A stretch of 64,000 bases of DNA from Cyrtodaria siliqua (GCA_037043455.1 JAWPHD010000002.1:682001-746000), one strand, 5' to 3'; counted from the stretch's first letter, positions 35,494 to 47,784 are shown. Program-made: numbers and translations. The notes: generated by a model from the sequence alone, not told the origin.

Positions 35494-36689
35494 TTCCCAA
35501 GTTGTTTTTATCCGAAACCGAAAGGCAACTGTGAGTATTATTCAGGGTCTACGGGTGTAGGTAGTGTCTAGAGCGACGAGACGATTTTTTTTAATGGGCC
35601 GTCTTCGACGTCTACGTAAAGTATGGAAGTCAATGTGTAAGAAACGTCTAATAAATGAGTCTAGGGTGTAGCTAAAGTAACGTTTCATATTAAATTGGCT
35701 ACAGAAGCCGTGAACAAGTTAAAATAATCGATCTTGGGTTGAACAATCTTCCACAGAATCGTCATTTCATTTTACAAACTTAACAACTAATGAATGCAAG
35801 TTGTATTCGTGAATGTTTACAGAATGTATCCATTTCTGCATAGTGCAACGTGGTACACAATTAAGCGTTAAAACACTCCGCTCATCCGGCTGCCATCTTA
35901 GAAATCTGTATTTTAAATATAAATAAACTGTTTGAAATACAATATAAACAACTCACCGTAAGTTCAGTGTTAAATCCTCCATAACAAAGATTCTGGAGTT
36001 AAAAAGCGAGAACTATTAACAGAACGGAACTAAGGCATCAGTGCACGGAGATAAACAAACTCGTATTTACCTGCCAACAAACACACCTCTCTTACCTGAT
36101 GAAATCTTCCAGTTCCTGATATTTGTGTTCTGTCTATCAATGTTACAATAATAGACTTGGCTTCGAGCGTTTCGGATTGCATGCGTTGATTTAAAGAAAT
36201 GCTTGAACATATATATATTGAACAAAATAAGTTTAGCACGATTGTTAGGGACATAGATTAAACATAATTATAAACATTGAAATAATTGTTTGAAGCTGTT
36301 AGAAATGCTAGGTAAGGATGTGATTTTGAAAACAATATTTTCTAAGCGAAGTATCAGAATTACCTCACATATAAAAAAATATATAATTATTTTGTTATAC
36401 AATCGCATTGATTTGAAGACATTTAAAAAATTTGTATTGACAAGAATTTTGTCCTTGTTTAAAAATGCTAAAATATGTTCACAAAACATTATTTTTCTCA
36501 AACAGAAACGTTCCAGATTTCGTAATTTTAAAATTACCTCCCTTGTCATTGCGATAATCTATAAACGTGTTCCCAATATATTTGCTTTATTTTTATTACC
36601 GACTTTAGCATTGACCCCGAACATACATATTCGTCTATGGAACTGACATGCATTTTGCTAAACTTGTTTTTTGTTCATGCTGTATGGAT
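35494..36689. other. Intergenic; overlapping AT-rich ORFs only
   Basis: ORFs on both strands at 36268-36646 overlap and are Ile/Leu/Lys/Phe-rich, as expected of AT-rich DNA. A donor-like CAG|GTAAGAG on the minus strand near 36098 has no supporting exon partner. Confidence 0.35.
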
Positions 36690-36925
36690 ATGAATATTGA
36701 AATTGAATATGTTCACTTAGATGGGTATACAAAGATGATGGTATATTTAGGTGTTTACATTTATATGGGTATATAAGTATAGATGTTGGTATATATGCGT
36801 TAACATTAGATGCATATATAGATATAGATGTTCCGAGTATTAATAAATGTTTGTATATATATGTAGACGTTCATATTATATGGATAATGTAGATGGGTAT
36901 ATATAGATGGGTATATATAGATTTT
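36690..36925. repeat. Degenerate GATGGGTATATATA repeat region
   Basis: Irregular copies of ATGGGTATATA(T/A)AGATG-like motifs without a fixed period. Confidence 0.6.
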
Positions 36926-37198
36926 CAAGAATCGCTTAATCATCACGGGAACCTGTGCTAAAAACATCAGGACCACAAAGATATATACGGCTATTTATAG
37001 ATACTCGGCTGATCCGTTTCCATTCATATCGGAACTCCGGAAAATTATTACTAAAATATTCGACAGATGCGAACATAAAGGTTTCTATGATGCTGACAGT
37101 TTCTGCTTTATTGCCCAAACGTCTGGTTTTCATTGATCGAGGTAAGGTCAGAAATGGACTCAATCCTGAAATAAACGCTTTTTATGACGTGTTCGTGA

Positions 37199-37244
37199 TT
37201 ATACGGTCGTTTATATAGTTGTTATACGGTCGTTTATATAGTTG
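37199..37244. repeat. 23-bp perfect tandem duplication
   Basis: The 23-bp unit begins TTATACGGTCGTTTATATAG and occurs twice, at 37199 and 37222. Confidence 0.9.
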
Positions 37245-38965
37245 TTTCTTTTATTCTTCCGGTATGTTTGTTTAATGGGAGGTTAAGCTTTTACATTTTA
37301 TAACGTTTATTATTATTGAATTTTGTTTCTCCAAACCAATTAATAATTTCTCTGTATGGTGTGTGCGCGTGCGTTATGGGGTTTGGGTAGGAACAAAAAC
37401 TGCAACATCCACGCGCACGTGTATTCTCCAAATATATACTAATTATGCTTTCAAGAACACCTAAGACTTTTTGTTCTTTTTCTCCCATGAGTCACCATGG
37501 AATACAATATGCATAGAGCAAGGTTTAACTCAAGCGTAAAAAAGCTGCCGATAAGTAAATAAACATGCCTGTGGGCCTGTGAACCGATAGGATGCGAGCA
37601 ATTGTTTGTATAATTAATGAAAATCTGAGAGTTATCAAGCTGAAATAAGTGTTGCTGTTTTTCTCAAAAGCAATAACTATGCAATGGATGCATCAATAGT
37701 GTTCATTGTGAAACTTGGCCAAGGTCTTATTGATGTAATCCTTAATGATAGATAAAAAAAAACAAAAAAAAACAACAGACTTTTTAACGTTTCGGCTTGA
37801 CAGTTAATTTTTTTGATATAATGATTCAAATGCAACTTGATAAAAAAATCAAAAATCATTTTAAGTGATAGTGTGGACAAGCTGATTTGCTTCTTTTTCG
37901 CTCCTTTTAGGCATTATAAATAAAAACGATATAATGCTAAACTTTGTTATTATATATTCAATAAATTTAATGGATCTTCGTCCATGAAAATACTTTTAAA
38001 GAGTTGCACTTATTCCATTCCAATACTTGCGATTTCATTCAGTCGTACTTACGATTTCGTCATTTTGCTCCGTAAACATCCCGGACACATAAAGAGTTGT
38101 CTACGAATTCAAGTTGTAAAGCATGTTTATCGCCACTTACAAGAGTCACAGTCTGTTAACCATAGACAGATACAAAACCCTTATGAATAAGTCAGTGCCG
38201 GTTACTATACGCTTGGTCGAGCTTTCCAGCGTTTTCGTGTCGACCTAAGTAAACGTGAAGCCTCAAATGCACGAGACAGGGAAGCACGCTAGTGTTGCAG
38301 ATTAATTGGCAGTTATCAAAGTATGTGGTCATTACTGACCATGCGCTTGTGGGTAATGTTGATACACCCAAGAAGTATTGTATTTATCTGCTTAACAACT
38401 GTACAAGACCTAATGAATTAATTACGTATCAATTTCAGGGATACAGTCTATAGGTATTATACCACTAATTATTTTCCCCATAGACACCAATGTTAAAGTG
38501 TCACATATTAATGATTTGCTGCAAATTCAACTCAAGTATGGATAATGCGGCAGTGTAATGTTCATGTAGAAAACTAATTTTCCTCTTGACAAATCACCAG
38601 AAAAGTTGGGGTCACAAGACATGTAAGAAAGTTCTTGTTTGTTTACTAAACAGGTCAAGGGTACAGCTGTTTTCATTGATTGACTGTTTACATTGCTCGA
38701 AATTTCGAAAATGTTCATCAGTGATCCAGTAAAACTTATTAATTCGCTTCTTATACATACAACCACAAAATCGAATAGGAATGGGCAGTTTTCCCCTACT
38801 AATGCCCGTTTTCATCAAAAAAGGAGGGATTATTTTTTATTATAGGAACTACATTCGATACACCTCGGAATTAGTGGTGATAAACCTATAAAGCTGTTCT
38901 CAGCATATAAATACAGCTGGTTCCAAATCAGTGTCGTCACTGATTATTGATGATGTTAAACTTTA
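37245..38965. other. Intergenic; no gene supported
   Basis: Small ORFs on both strands near 37984-38190 and 38527-38818 have no recognisable motifs. Two minus frames overlap at the latter. Confidence 0.4.
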
Positions 38966-39260
38966 TTAAAGGGGCAAACGGCAATCTTGATTTTTTTAAA
39001 AGCTCGCGGCGCACCATTAGTTTTTCTTCATAACTTGCATTTGCTCAGTAATTAATATTAATTATAAGAAAAATATAAAGAAATTGTGTTTGAATATACT
39101 AACTGTTTGTGTGTACATCTGTATATGTATATTTTTGGTTCTGTCTGATTTTAAAATAAGCAACACCTCTTCAATCATTAAACAGAGTTGATAAAACTTT
39201 TACATTTTTATTTAACTGTTCTGAAAACTGTATGTTAGCATATACCCATAAAGTCTATGA
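38966..39260 (+). mobile_element. AGGGACA-family element, 5' part
   Basis: TTAAAGGGGCAAACGGCAAT followed by CTTGATTTTTTTAAAA, TTAATATTAATTATAAGAAA and TTTTACATTTTTATTTAACT matches the family consensus in order. No matching right end was found. Confidence 0.6.
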
Positions 39261-39475
39261 TGCTAGTTTGCACAATTCCTTGATTTAGGTTAATTTCAAT
39301 TCAATACCATTTTAATATCTCTACTATGCTGGTATAATTTATCCTTTTGTCTTATACTGTAATGCAATGCACTCGCATGTTTTAGGAGGCTTTTGACCTG
39401 TAAACTCAGGTGAGCATGCAGTTCCGACCGTCAAGAAACAACATTACTCAAATATTCTCCCTGGCAGAAAAAAAT

Positions 39476-39562
39476 GGGGCTTTAACAGTAAAAGGTACTG
39501 ATTTAGTATAACAGTAAAAGGTACTGATATCGGATAACAGTAAAATGCACTGATATCGTATT
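39476..39562. repeat. About 30-bp tandem repeat, three copies
   Basis: AACAGTAAAAGGTACTGAT(T/A)T recurs at about 30-bp spacing. Confidence 0.8.
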
Positions 39563-39832
39563 TTATTTACTATTTACATTATCCACAATTTCTGTTGTCT
39601 ATAATCGCTAAGCCCGCTGTGGATCCCTGCAAAAATAGGGCCACTGCGGAGGGGTAAAATAAATGCCGAGGTGCTCCGCTTTGTTACTACGCTAATGAAA
39701 TGAGTTCTCCCGTTAACACGTCATATTTTGGTTATATCAGGACTGCAACCTCAGAGCGAGATGAGATAAAGCAGTAAGTTCCCCATCAGACATCCCTCCG
39801 AATCCCACGTGGGACAAAGGTCAGTAGCTCTA

Positions 39833-40125
39833 ATTGAATTGGGTTTTAAGGCGCACCAACACATGAAATGTTATATGGCGCCTAACAGGCATGAACATGC
39901 CAGGCTCATCCTCCATGTACATCGAGATAAAATATGGAGAATGGGCCTAGGACCTTCTCACCCTGAACTGCAGAGTTGCTGCAAATTCTATTGTAGACAC
40001 TCCATTTACGCTGGAGCCACGTATATTGTTTTTCTGCCACTGCTCTTAGTGAGCGAGCTGGCACCTGAAACAATGCAGGGGTCATTATGAAGAGAGCTGG
40101 CACCTGAAACAATGCAGGGGTCATT
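39833..40125. repeat. Dispersed repeat, copy 2
   Basis: Second copy of the repeat at 12898-13190, same orientation, including the duplicated GGCACCTGAAACAATGCAG at its right end. Confidence 0.8.
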
Positions 40126-40154
40126 ATGAAGACCTTTAATGAACATGAACAAAT

Positions 40155-40184
<30 letters not shown>
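40155..40184 (+). repeat. Poly(G) run of 30
   Basis: Thirty consecutive G on the plus strand just after the dispersed repeat. It can form a G-quadruplex. The exact length is likely unreliable in any assembly. Confidence 0.85.
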
Positions 40185-40185
<1 letters not shown>

Positions 40186-40204
40186 CTCCTACCCCTCTGC
40201 ATGT

Positions 40205-40290
40205 GACGGTGTGTTTGCAGTGGTTGTATTCTACCCCGGCAACTCTGAAGCCAGCGCCTTATCCACTGAGCTACCGAGGTCTGATTAGGG
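40205..40290 (-). tRNA. tRNA-like sequence, SINE head or relic
   Basis: On the minus strand it reads CCTCGGTAGCTCAGTGGATA then AGGCGCTGGCTTCAGAGTTGCCGGGGTAGAA. This has the 5' acceptor, D-arm and A-box layout of a tRNA, with a damaged 3' half and no good B-box. Confidence 0.4.
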
Positions 40291-40378
40291 AGCTACCGAG
40301 GTCTGATTAAGGAGCTACCGAGGTCTGATTAGGGAGCTACCGAGGTCTGATTAAGGAGCTACCGAGGTCTGATTAGGC
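40269..40378. repeat. 22-bp tandem repeat, five copies, amplified from the tRNA-like 5' end
   Basis: AGCTACCGAGGTCTGATTA(G/A)G starts at 40269, 40291, 40313, 40335 and 40357, exactly 22 bp apart. The first copy overlaps the tRNA-like sequence. Confidence 0.9.
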
Positions 40379-41091
40379 AAGCATAACTTTAATCAAAGCA
40401 AACTTACCAGGTTACCTTTATCTATCAGGTTACCTTTATCAGATCCAACATTGCATAATATGCACGATGCACGTGTATCTAGTTCCATAATAGCATGCTG
40501 TATCGTGTGAGAAGCTGTCTTCACGTTGATATCTATACCAGGAGCCTCATAATATTGCCTACTTTGCAAAAAGTTCGTATAAGTGATTCATCCGCATGTA
40601 TATCTATGACACCTGCTGAAAACAATCTATTTTTTAACAAGTCGTAACAGCTAGAGATCTTTCAAGATATAAACTATATTATATAAGTATTATATTTCTC
40701 CTATCCATGAAAAGTTGCCCCTTGCCAGACATCTTGTTTACATGCACCCTTCTTTTCTGTTTTAAGATAAGATAAATACCCGGATGATCCGAGGATAGTA
40801 GTGTTATCAATCTCAAAATCAAAACAACTTCCCACTGATCTGACATAAAACATATTTAAACACTAAACACAAAGATTGTGCAAAGAATTTAAATAAAAGG
40901 CAGAAACAGTCTGTTGAAAACGTGTAAAGTTTACCAAAATTTGTAAAGTTTACTCGAGATCTAAGAAGTACATATTCAAATGTCAAATATTCTCGTATGA
41001 CACAAGTTAAAATGCAAAATCTCGTTCTTCCATTCTCTCTTCTTATATTTATAGAAATAGTGTAATACTATTATCGCACATGTTGTTGTTG
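40379..41091. other. Intergenic; nothing seen
   Basis: Only a small duplicated CAGGTTACCTTTATC (40408-40441) stands out. Confidence 0.45.
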
Positions 41092-41484
41092 TTTGTTATG
41101 CCCCAAAAGGGCGGCATATAGTAGTCGGTCCGTCCGTCCGAACGTACAATCGTGTCCGGTCAATAACTCTGACATTCGTAATAACTTGGCAAAGGTGCTC
41201 ACCACAACAAGACGTGTCGCGCGCAAAATCCAGGGCCGTGGCTCCAATGTCAAGGTCACACTTAGAGGTCAAAGGTCAAAAAGAAGTGATTTCGTATCCG
41301 GTTAATAATTCCGACATTCATGGACGGATTTTCAAATAACTTGGCACAAGTGCTCACCACAACAAGACGAAGTGTCACGTGAAAAACCCAGGTCCGTGGC
41401 TCCAAGGTCAAGGTCACACTTAGAGGTCAAAGGTCAAAACCACTTCGTGGGCATGTGTCACTTACAGTGACATTTCTTGTTATT
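41092..41484 (-). mobile_element. Pearl-like element, two core repeats
   Basis: On the plus strand it starts TTATGCCCCAAAAGGGCGGC (hairpin), then CCGTCCGTCCG, then two core units 158 bp apart (AGGTCACACTTAGAGGTCAA at 41253 and 41411). It ends GTCACTTACAGTGAC, another short hairpin, then ATTTCTTG. Same plan as the 20.9-kb element. Confidence 0.7.
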
Positions 41485-41585
41485 TGTTTGTTTTTTAATT
41501 TGAGACCAGTTGCCAAATCCTTCTGTGAAAACAAAACAAATTCCATACGGTTACAATTGTCAGCAAAACTATAACAACAACGGGA

Positions 41586-41668
41586 ATAGTCATTTATATG
41601 CCATAGTCATTTATATGCCAGTCATTTATATGCCATAGTCATTTATATGATAGTCATTTATATGCCGT
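41586..41668. repeat. ATAGTCATTTATATGCC tandem repeat, about five copies
   Basis: Units of 15-19 bp vary by deletion of CCAT or CAT. Confidence 0.85.
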
Positions 41669-41910
41669 AGTCGGACTTTTTAAATAAATGTTTTTTTTTG
41701 GTGTGTTTTTTGACATTATTAGTAAACAGAGATTAGAGATGATTTGAAAACACCACTGCATTCAAACTAAAATGTTCTAATATTTGATAATATTACACGT
41801 GCAGACTTTTATGGTTATCAATTGATATACAATTACAAATTATGCAAGTTTGAGTATTACCTATCTGAAAGTGTAAGAAGCGCATCTCTACTTTTTAGAT
41901 CTCCGACCTA

Positions 41911-41992
41911 AATGATTGATATGGAAAAACACCTGCAATTGATTGATATGGAAAAACACCTGCAAGTGATTGATATGGAAAAACACCTGCCA
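41911..41992. repeat. 27-bp tandem repeat, three copies
   Basis: TGATTGATATGGAAAAACAC plus CTGCAA(T/G) is repeated three times, ending about 14 bp from the left end of the next element. Confidence 0.9.
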
Positions 41993-42005
41993 GTGCAGAT
42001 TTGCA

Positions 42006-42586
42006 TATACTCAACAAAAAAAGAAACTTCCGCAACTTTACCCATACATGTAGACACAATGAAAATATATTTTGTTTGGTCTTATATGTTAATACCTTTG
42101 TTAAAAGGCCAGCACTGTCATGAAAACAATTTTCCTTGAATCAAACTTGTACGCACAGTTATTCCCCTTGTGGTTTAATTAAAACCAAATTGAAACTTAA
42201 AACTTGTCTTGTGGTTTAAACTTTGATTAATTTTAACACAGTTTTGTTCTATTAAAAAAAACAGAAGATAACCCCAGCACCAAAAAGACGGAGAAAGTAA
42301 GCTGACCTGTTCACTCACTTTCGCGCCATACAGCTTTCAAGAATGAATATTTTCAGATTACCTCCCTTTATAATACAAATATAGTGATTTCACAATTTGA
42401 ATAAAACATGTTTTAGCAGAACACACTAACTCTGGTTTTTGATGATTATTAATATTGATCAGAATGATTGAGTGATAAGTATAAACTGGTGAAATTATAT
42501 CTAGATTGGTGTACAAAGTGTAACAAAATCAACCCTATGCAAATCACAGCTTAAATGCGGAAGTTTCTTTTTTTTGTTCAGTATAT
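42006..42586. mobile_element. Tc1/mariner-type MITE
   Basis: Terminal inverted repeats TATACTCAACAAAAAAAGAA (left, continuing ACTTCCGCA) and its near complement TGCGGAAGTTTCTTTTTTTT then GTTCAGTATA (right), flanked by TA. Ends reading TACTGAACAAAAA with TA targets are typical of Tc1/mariner derivatives. No transposase is present in the 580 bp. Confidence 0.75.
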
Positions 42587-43045
42587 ATTGGTATCCCTGC
42601 GGTGGGGGATGGTAAATCATATCTATGATTAAAACCAAGGGATATTATAGGATTCTAGGAATAACAACCATTTAAACTGTGTAACTATACTGCATGGTGG
42701 GAAATATACTTGTACAGCTTATACAGGTGTTGGTGATAAACCTGAAGAAATAAATCACCAGCTTTCAGTATTATTTTAGATATAATGATACCTTTCAATC
42801 CTCAGTTCAATAACTGAATACACACAATATGTATGTCAATATGAAAGTACTGGGAATCATCTGGGCGAAAATTGGGCTGGAAGACTGATCATATATAGGC
42901 CCCTGGGATCAAACAGAACACAAACAATGAAAACTCCAATTGTAATCATTTAGCATTTTTATTAATCAATGTTTCTTTCGTAAAACCATTTTTAACAAAA
43001 CTGTTATAATAATTTACAGATGTATGTATATGCATCTATAAACCA
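42587..43045. other. Intergenic; nothing seen
   Basis: No supportable feature. Confidence 0.45.
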
Positions 43046-46000
43046 ACAAGAGGCCCAAGAGGGCCTGTGAACGCTCTACTGGCTGTTATACCATTGATGA
43101 ATCGAGTCGTACTACATGGTGTCTAGAGTGTACACAAGGTTTTTCAAGTATTTGACCTAGTGACCTAGTTTTTGACCCCATGGGACCCATTTTCGAACTT
43201 GACCAAAATATAATTAAGACAACATTTCGACAAAGTTTCATCAAGATCGGGTCAGAAATATGGCCTCTAGAGTGTACTAGTGACCTAGTTTTTGACCCTG
43301 TGTGACACTGTGTGACCCATTTTCGAACTTTAGCAAGCTATAATTGAGACAAATATTCTGACAAAATTGCATCAAGATCGGGTCAAAAATATGGCCTCTA
43401 GAGTGTACACACGGTTTTTCCAAAGTTTGACCTAGTGACCTAGTTTTTAACACCATGTGACCCATTTTTGAACTTGACCAAGATATAATTAAGACAAACA
43501 TTTTGACAAAGAGTGTACACAAGGTTTTTCCAATATTTGACCTAGTGACCTAGTTTTTAACCCCATGTGACCCATTTTCAAACTTGACCAAGATATAATT
43601 AAGACAAACATTCTGACAAAGTTGCATCAAGCTCGGGTCAAAAATATGGCCTCTAGAGTGTACACAAGGTTTTTCCAATATTTGACCTAGTGACCTAGTT
43701 TTTAACTTCATGTGACCCATTTCCGAACTTGATCAAGATATAATTAAGATAAACAATTTGACAAAATTTCATCAAGATTGGGTAACAAATATGACCTCTA
43801 GAGTGTACACAAGTTTTTCAAGTATTTGACCTAGTGACCTAGTTTTTGACCCCACATGACCTATTTTTGAACTTGACCGATATTTCATTGAGACAAACAT
43901 TCTGACAAAGTTTCATCAAGATCGGGTCAAAAATATGGCCTCTAGAGTGTACACACGTTTTTTCCAAAGTTTGACCTAGTGACCTAGTTTTTAAACCATA
44001 TGACCCATTTTTGAACTTGACCTAGATATAATTAAGACAAACATTTTGACAAAGTTTCATCAAGATTGAGTCAGAAATACGGCTTCTAGAGTGTACACAA
44101 GGTTTTTCAAGTATTTGACCTAGTGACCTAGTTTTTAACCCCATGTGACCCATTTTCAAACTTGACCAAGATATAATTAAGACAAACATTCTGACAAAGT
44201 TGCATCAAGATCGGGTCAAAAATATGGCCTCTAGAGTGTACACACGGTTTTCCCAAAGTCTGACCTAGTGACCTAGTTTTTAACACCATGTGACCCATTT
44301 TTGAACTTGACCAGGATATAATTAAGACAAACATTTTGACAAAGAGTGTACACAAGGTTTTTCCAATATTTGACCTAGTGACCTAGTTTTTAACCCCATG
44401 TGACCCATTTTCAAACTTGACCAAGATATAATTAAGACAAACATTCTGACAAAGTTGCATCAAGCTTGAGTCAAAAATATGGCCTCTAGAGTGTACACAA
44501 GGTTTTTTCAATATTTGACCTAGTGACCTAGTTTTTAACTTCATGTGACCCATTTCCGAACTTGATCAAGATATAATTAAGATAAACAATTTGACAAAAT
44601 TTCATCAAGATTGGGTAACAAATATGACCTCTAGAGTGTACACAAGTTTTTACAAGTATTTGACCTAGTGACCTAGTTTTTGACCCCACATGCCCCATTT
44701 TTGAACTTGACCGAGATTTCATTGAGACAAACATTCTGACAAAGTTTCATCAAGATCGGGTCAAAAATATGGCCTCTAGAGTGTACACACGGTTTTTCCA
44801 AAGTTTGACCTAGTGACCTAGTTTTTAACACCATGTGACCCATTTTTGAACTTGACCAAGATATAATTAAGACAAACATTTTGACAAAGTTTTATCAAGA
44901 TTGGGTCAGAAATACGGCTTCTAGAGTGTACACAAGGTTTTTCAAGTATTTGACCTAGTGACCTAGTTTTTAACCCCATGTGACCCATTTTCAAACTTGA
45001 CCAAGATATAATTAAGACAAACATTCTGACAAAGTTGCATCAAGCTCGGGTCAAAAATATGGCCTCTAGAGTGTACACAAGGTTTTTCCAATATTTGACC
45101 TAGTGACCTAGTTTTTGACCCCACATGACCCATTTTCGAACTTGACCGAGATTTCATTGAGACAAACAATTAAGATAAACATTCTGACAAAGTTGCATCA
45201 AGCTCGAGTCAAAAATATGGCCTCTAGAGTGTACACAAGGTTTTTCCAATATTTGACCTAGTGACCTAGTTTTTAACTTCATGTGACCCATTTTCGAACT
45301 TGATCAAGATATAATTAAGATAAACAATTTGACAAAGTTTCATCATGATTGGGTCAGAAATACGCCTTCTAGAGTGTACACAAGGTTTTTCAAGTATTTG
45401 ACCTAGTGACCTAGTTTTTAACCCCATGTGACCCATTTTCAAACTTGACCAAGATATAATTAAGACAAACATTCTGACAAAGTTGCATCAAGCTCTGGTC
45501 AAAAACATGGCCTCTAGAGTGTACACAAGGTTTTTCCAATATTTGACCTAGTGACCTAGTTTTTGACCCCACATGACCCATTTTCGAACTTGACCGAGAT
45601 TTCATTGAGACAAACAATTAAGATAAACATTCTGACAAAGTTGCATCAAGCTCGGGTCAAAAATATGGCCTCTAGAGTGTACACAAGGTTTTTCCAATAT
45701 TTGACCTAGTGACCTAGTTTTTAACTTCATGTGACCCATTTTCGAACTTGATCAAGATATAATTAAGATAAACAATTTGACAAAGTTTCATCAAGATTGG
45801 GTAACAAATATGACCTCTAGAGTGTACGCAAGTTTTTTCAAGTATTTGACCTAGTGACCTAGTTTTTGACCCCACATGACCCATTTTTGAACTTGACCGA
45901 GATTTCATTAAGACAAACATTCTGACAAAGTTTCATCAAGATCAGGTCAAAAATATGGCCTCTAGAGTGTACACACGGTTTTTCCAAAGTTTGACCTAGT

Positions 46001-46505
46001 GACCTAGTTTTTAAAACCATGTGACCCATTTTTGAACTTGACCAAGATATAATTAAGACAAACATTTTGACAAAGTTTCATCAAGATTGAATCAGAAATA
46101 CGGCTTCTAGAGTGTACACAAGGTTTTTCAAGTATTTGACCTAGTGACCTAGTTTTTAACCCCATGTGACCCATTTTCAAACTTGACCAAGATATAATTA
46201 AGACAAACATTCTGACAAAGTTGCATCAAGCTCGGGTCAAAAATATGGCCTTTAGAGTGTACACAAGGTTTTTCCAATATTTGACCTAGTGACCTAGTTT
46301 TTGACCCCACATGACCCATTTTCGAACTTGACCGAGATTTCATTGAGACAAACATTCTGACAAAGTTTCATGATGATTGCATCAGAAATGTGGCCTCTAG
46401 AGTGTACACAAGCAAAAGTTAACGGACGACGGACGTCGGACGACGGAAGACGGACAACACACCATCCCATAAGCTCTGCTGGCCCTTGGCCAGTAGAGCT
46501 AAAAA
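43046..46505 (+). mobile_element. Large pearl-like element, about 23 core repeats of 145 bp
   Basis: The left end AGAGGCCCAAGAGGGCCTGT is a hairpin, followed by GCTCTACTGGC. Core units of 145 bp contain TTTGACCTAGTGACCTAGTT, GTGACCCATTTT, AACTTGACCAAGATATAATT and GGCCTCTAGAGTGTACAC. At the right are GACGGAC-type microsatellite, CATCCCATAAGCTCTGCTGG, and GGCCAGTAGAGCTAAAA as a terminal hairpin. Units form higher-order blocks: 448-bp copies carry ACAAACAATTAAGATAAAC (45161, 45609), and an unusual short junction TTGACAAAGAGTGTACAC recurs 833 bp apart (43501, 44334). The ladder of 68-residue minus ORFs is a by-product of the repeat length. Confidence 0.85.
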
Positions 46506-46565
46506 TAATTAAAGTTTAATTCTGATTAAATGTAAACCTGTGAACACATAACAAAAGCTAGCACT

Positions 46566-47110
46566 TTAAAGGGACACACTGTAATCTTGATTTCTTTAAA
46601 ACTCATGGTGTCTAGTTAGATTTTCTTTATAGTGACCCGCAAATTTGCGATCATTGTTAATAACTATTTAAAAGCCTGAAAGATCCCTTTAAAGGGACAC
46701 ACTGCAATCTTGGTGTCTAGTTAGATTTTCTTTATAGTGACCCGCAAATTTGCGATCATTGTTAATAACTATTTAAAAGCCTGAAAGATCCCTTTAAAGG
46801 GACACACTGCAATCTTGGTGTCTAGTTAGATTTTCTTTATAGTGACCCGCAAATTTGCGATCATTGTTAATAACTATTTAAAAGCCTGAAAGATCCCTTT
46901 AAAGGGACACACTGCAATCTTGGTGTCTAGTTAGATTTTCTTTATAGTGACCCGCAAATTTGCGATCATTGTTAATAACTATTTAAAAGCCTGAAAGATC
47001 CCTTTAAAGGGACACACTGCAATCTTGGTGTCTAGTTAGATTTTCTTTATAGTGACCCGCAAATTTGCGATCATTGTTAATAACTATTTAAAAGCCTGGA
47101 AGATCCCTTT
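46566..47110. repeat. Near-perfect tandem array of a 105-bp AGGGACA unit
   Basis: Units begin AAAGGGACACACTGCAATCT at 46568, 46691, 46796, 46901 and 47006. The first is 123 bp, retaining the ATTTCTTTAAAACTCA segment; the rest are 105 bp and almost identical. Unit joints read ATCCCTTTAAAGGGAC, i.e. the two ends of the AGGGACA element abutted. Each unit also has a CGCAAATTTGCG palindrome. Confidence 0.9.
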
Positions 47111-47350
47111 AAAGGGACATACAACAATTTTGAAGTATTAAAAGTATAATTAATACAGTCTTATTTGGACTTTAAATCTGCTTGCATCAGAGTTTGTCAA
47201 AAACTATCAACATTACATGTAACAATATGCAAAAGAATTTGCTTTGAACTTTTTAAGTTATTATTTGTAATGATTTGCAAATGTCTTATGTAGAAAAAAA
47301 CGGGATGCCACAAATTTTAAAAACATCAGTTTTGTCAAGTGTCCCTTTGA
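47108..47350 (-). mobile_element. AGGGACA-family element, full-length diverged copy
   Basis: Starts TTTAAAGGGACATACAACAA and ends GTCAAGTGTCCCTTTGAA. Reversed interior landmarks (GACTTTAAATCTGCTTGCAT and GGGATGCCAC) match the 47495 element. Confidence 0.7.
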
Positions 47351-47494
47351 AAATTGGCCTTATTTGCTTTGGATATATACTAATATTATATTTAACAGTT
47401 GTAATATTTTTAATTTGCAGGTAAAATAGCACACCTATGATAAATATGTCGCTGCTAATCTGCCTTTTCTTTCCAAACCTTTAATTAAAGGGAC

Positions 47495-47784
47495 ACACGG
47501 CAATCTTGATTTTTTAAAATGTCACGGCGTCCCTTGTTGAATCATTAATATTAATTATAAGAATAGTATAAAGCAAATTGTTTTTGCATATTACTATCTG
47601 TTGATTATTCTGCACCAATGATATATTTAAAACTATCGAATAATAAAAAGAACAAGAGAAAACTCAACATTTTTATTTAATTATATGCAAGCAGGTTTAA
47701 AGTCAAACTGATCCTGGATTAATGAATGGAGATGCTAATTTTGATGCTTAATAACAACTTCAAGTTTACTGTGTGTCCCTTTAA
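47495..47784 (+). mobile_element. AGGGACA-family TTAA element, reference copy
   Basis: TTAA at 47495-47498 and 47781-47784. Terminal inverted repeats are AGGGACACACGGCAATCTTG and CAAGTTTACTGTGTGTCCCT (a few mismatches). About 282 bp, non-coding. The TTAA target implies a piggyBac- or Kolobok-like source. Confidence 0.85.

Noticed and set aside
36268..36646. Overlapping ORFs of 93 and 118 residues on opposite strands
   Set aside because: AT-rich Ile/Phe/Lys/Leu composition, no motif, no splice or start context.
43277..46355. A ladder of near-identical 68-residue minus-strand ORFs
   Set aside because: ORF spacing equals the 145-bp repeat unit. The ORFs follow from the repeat's length and stop positions, with no sign of selection for protein.
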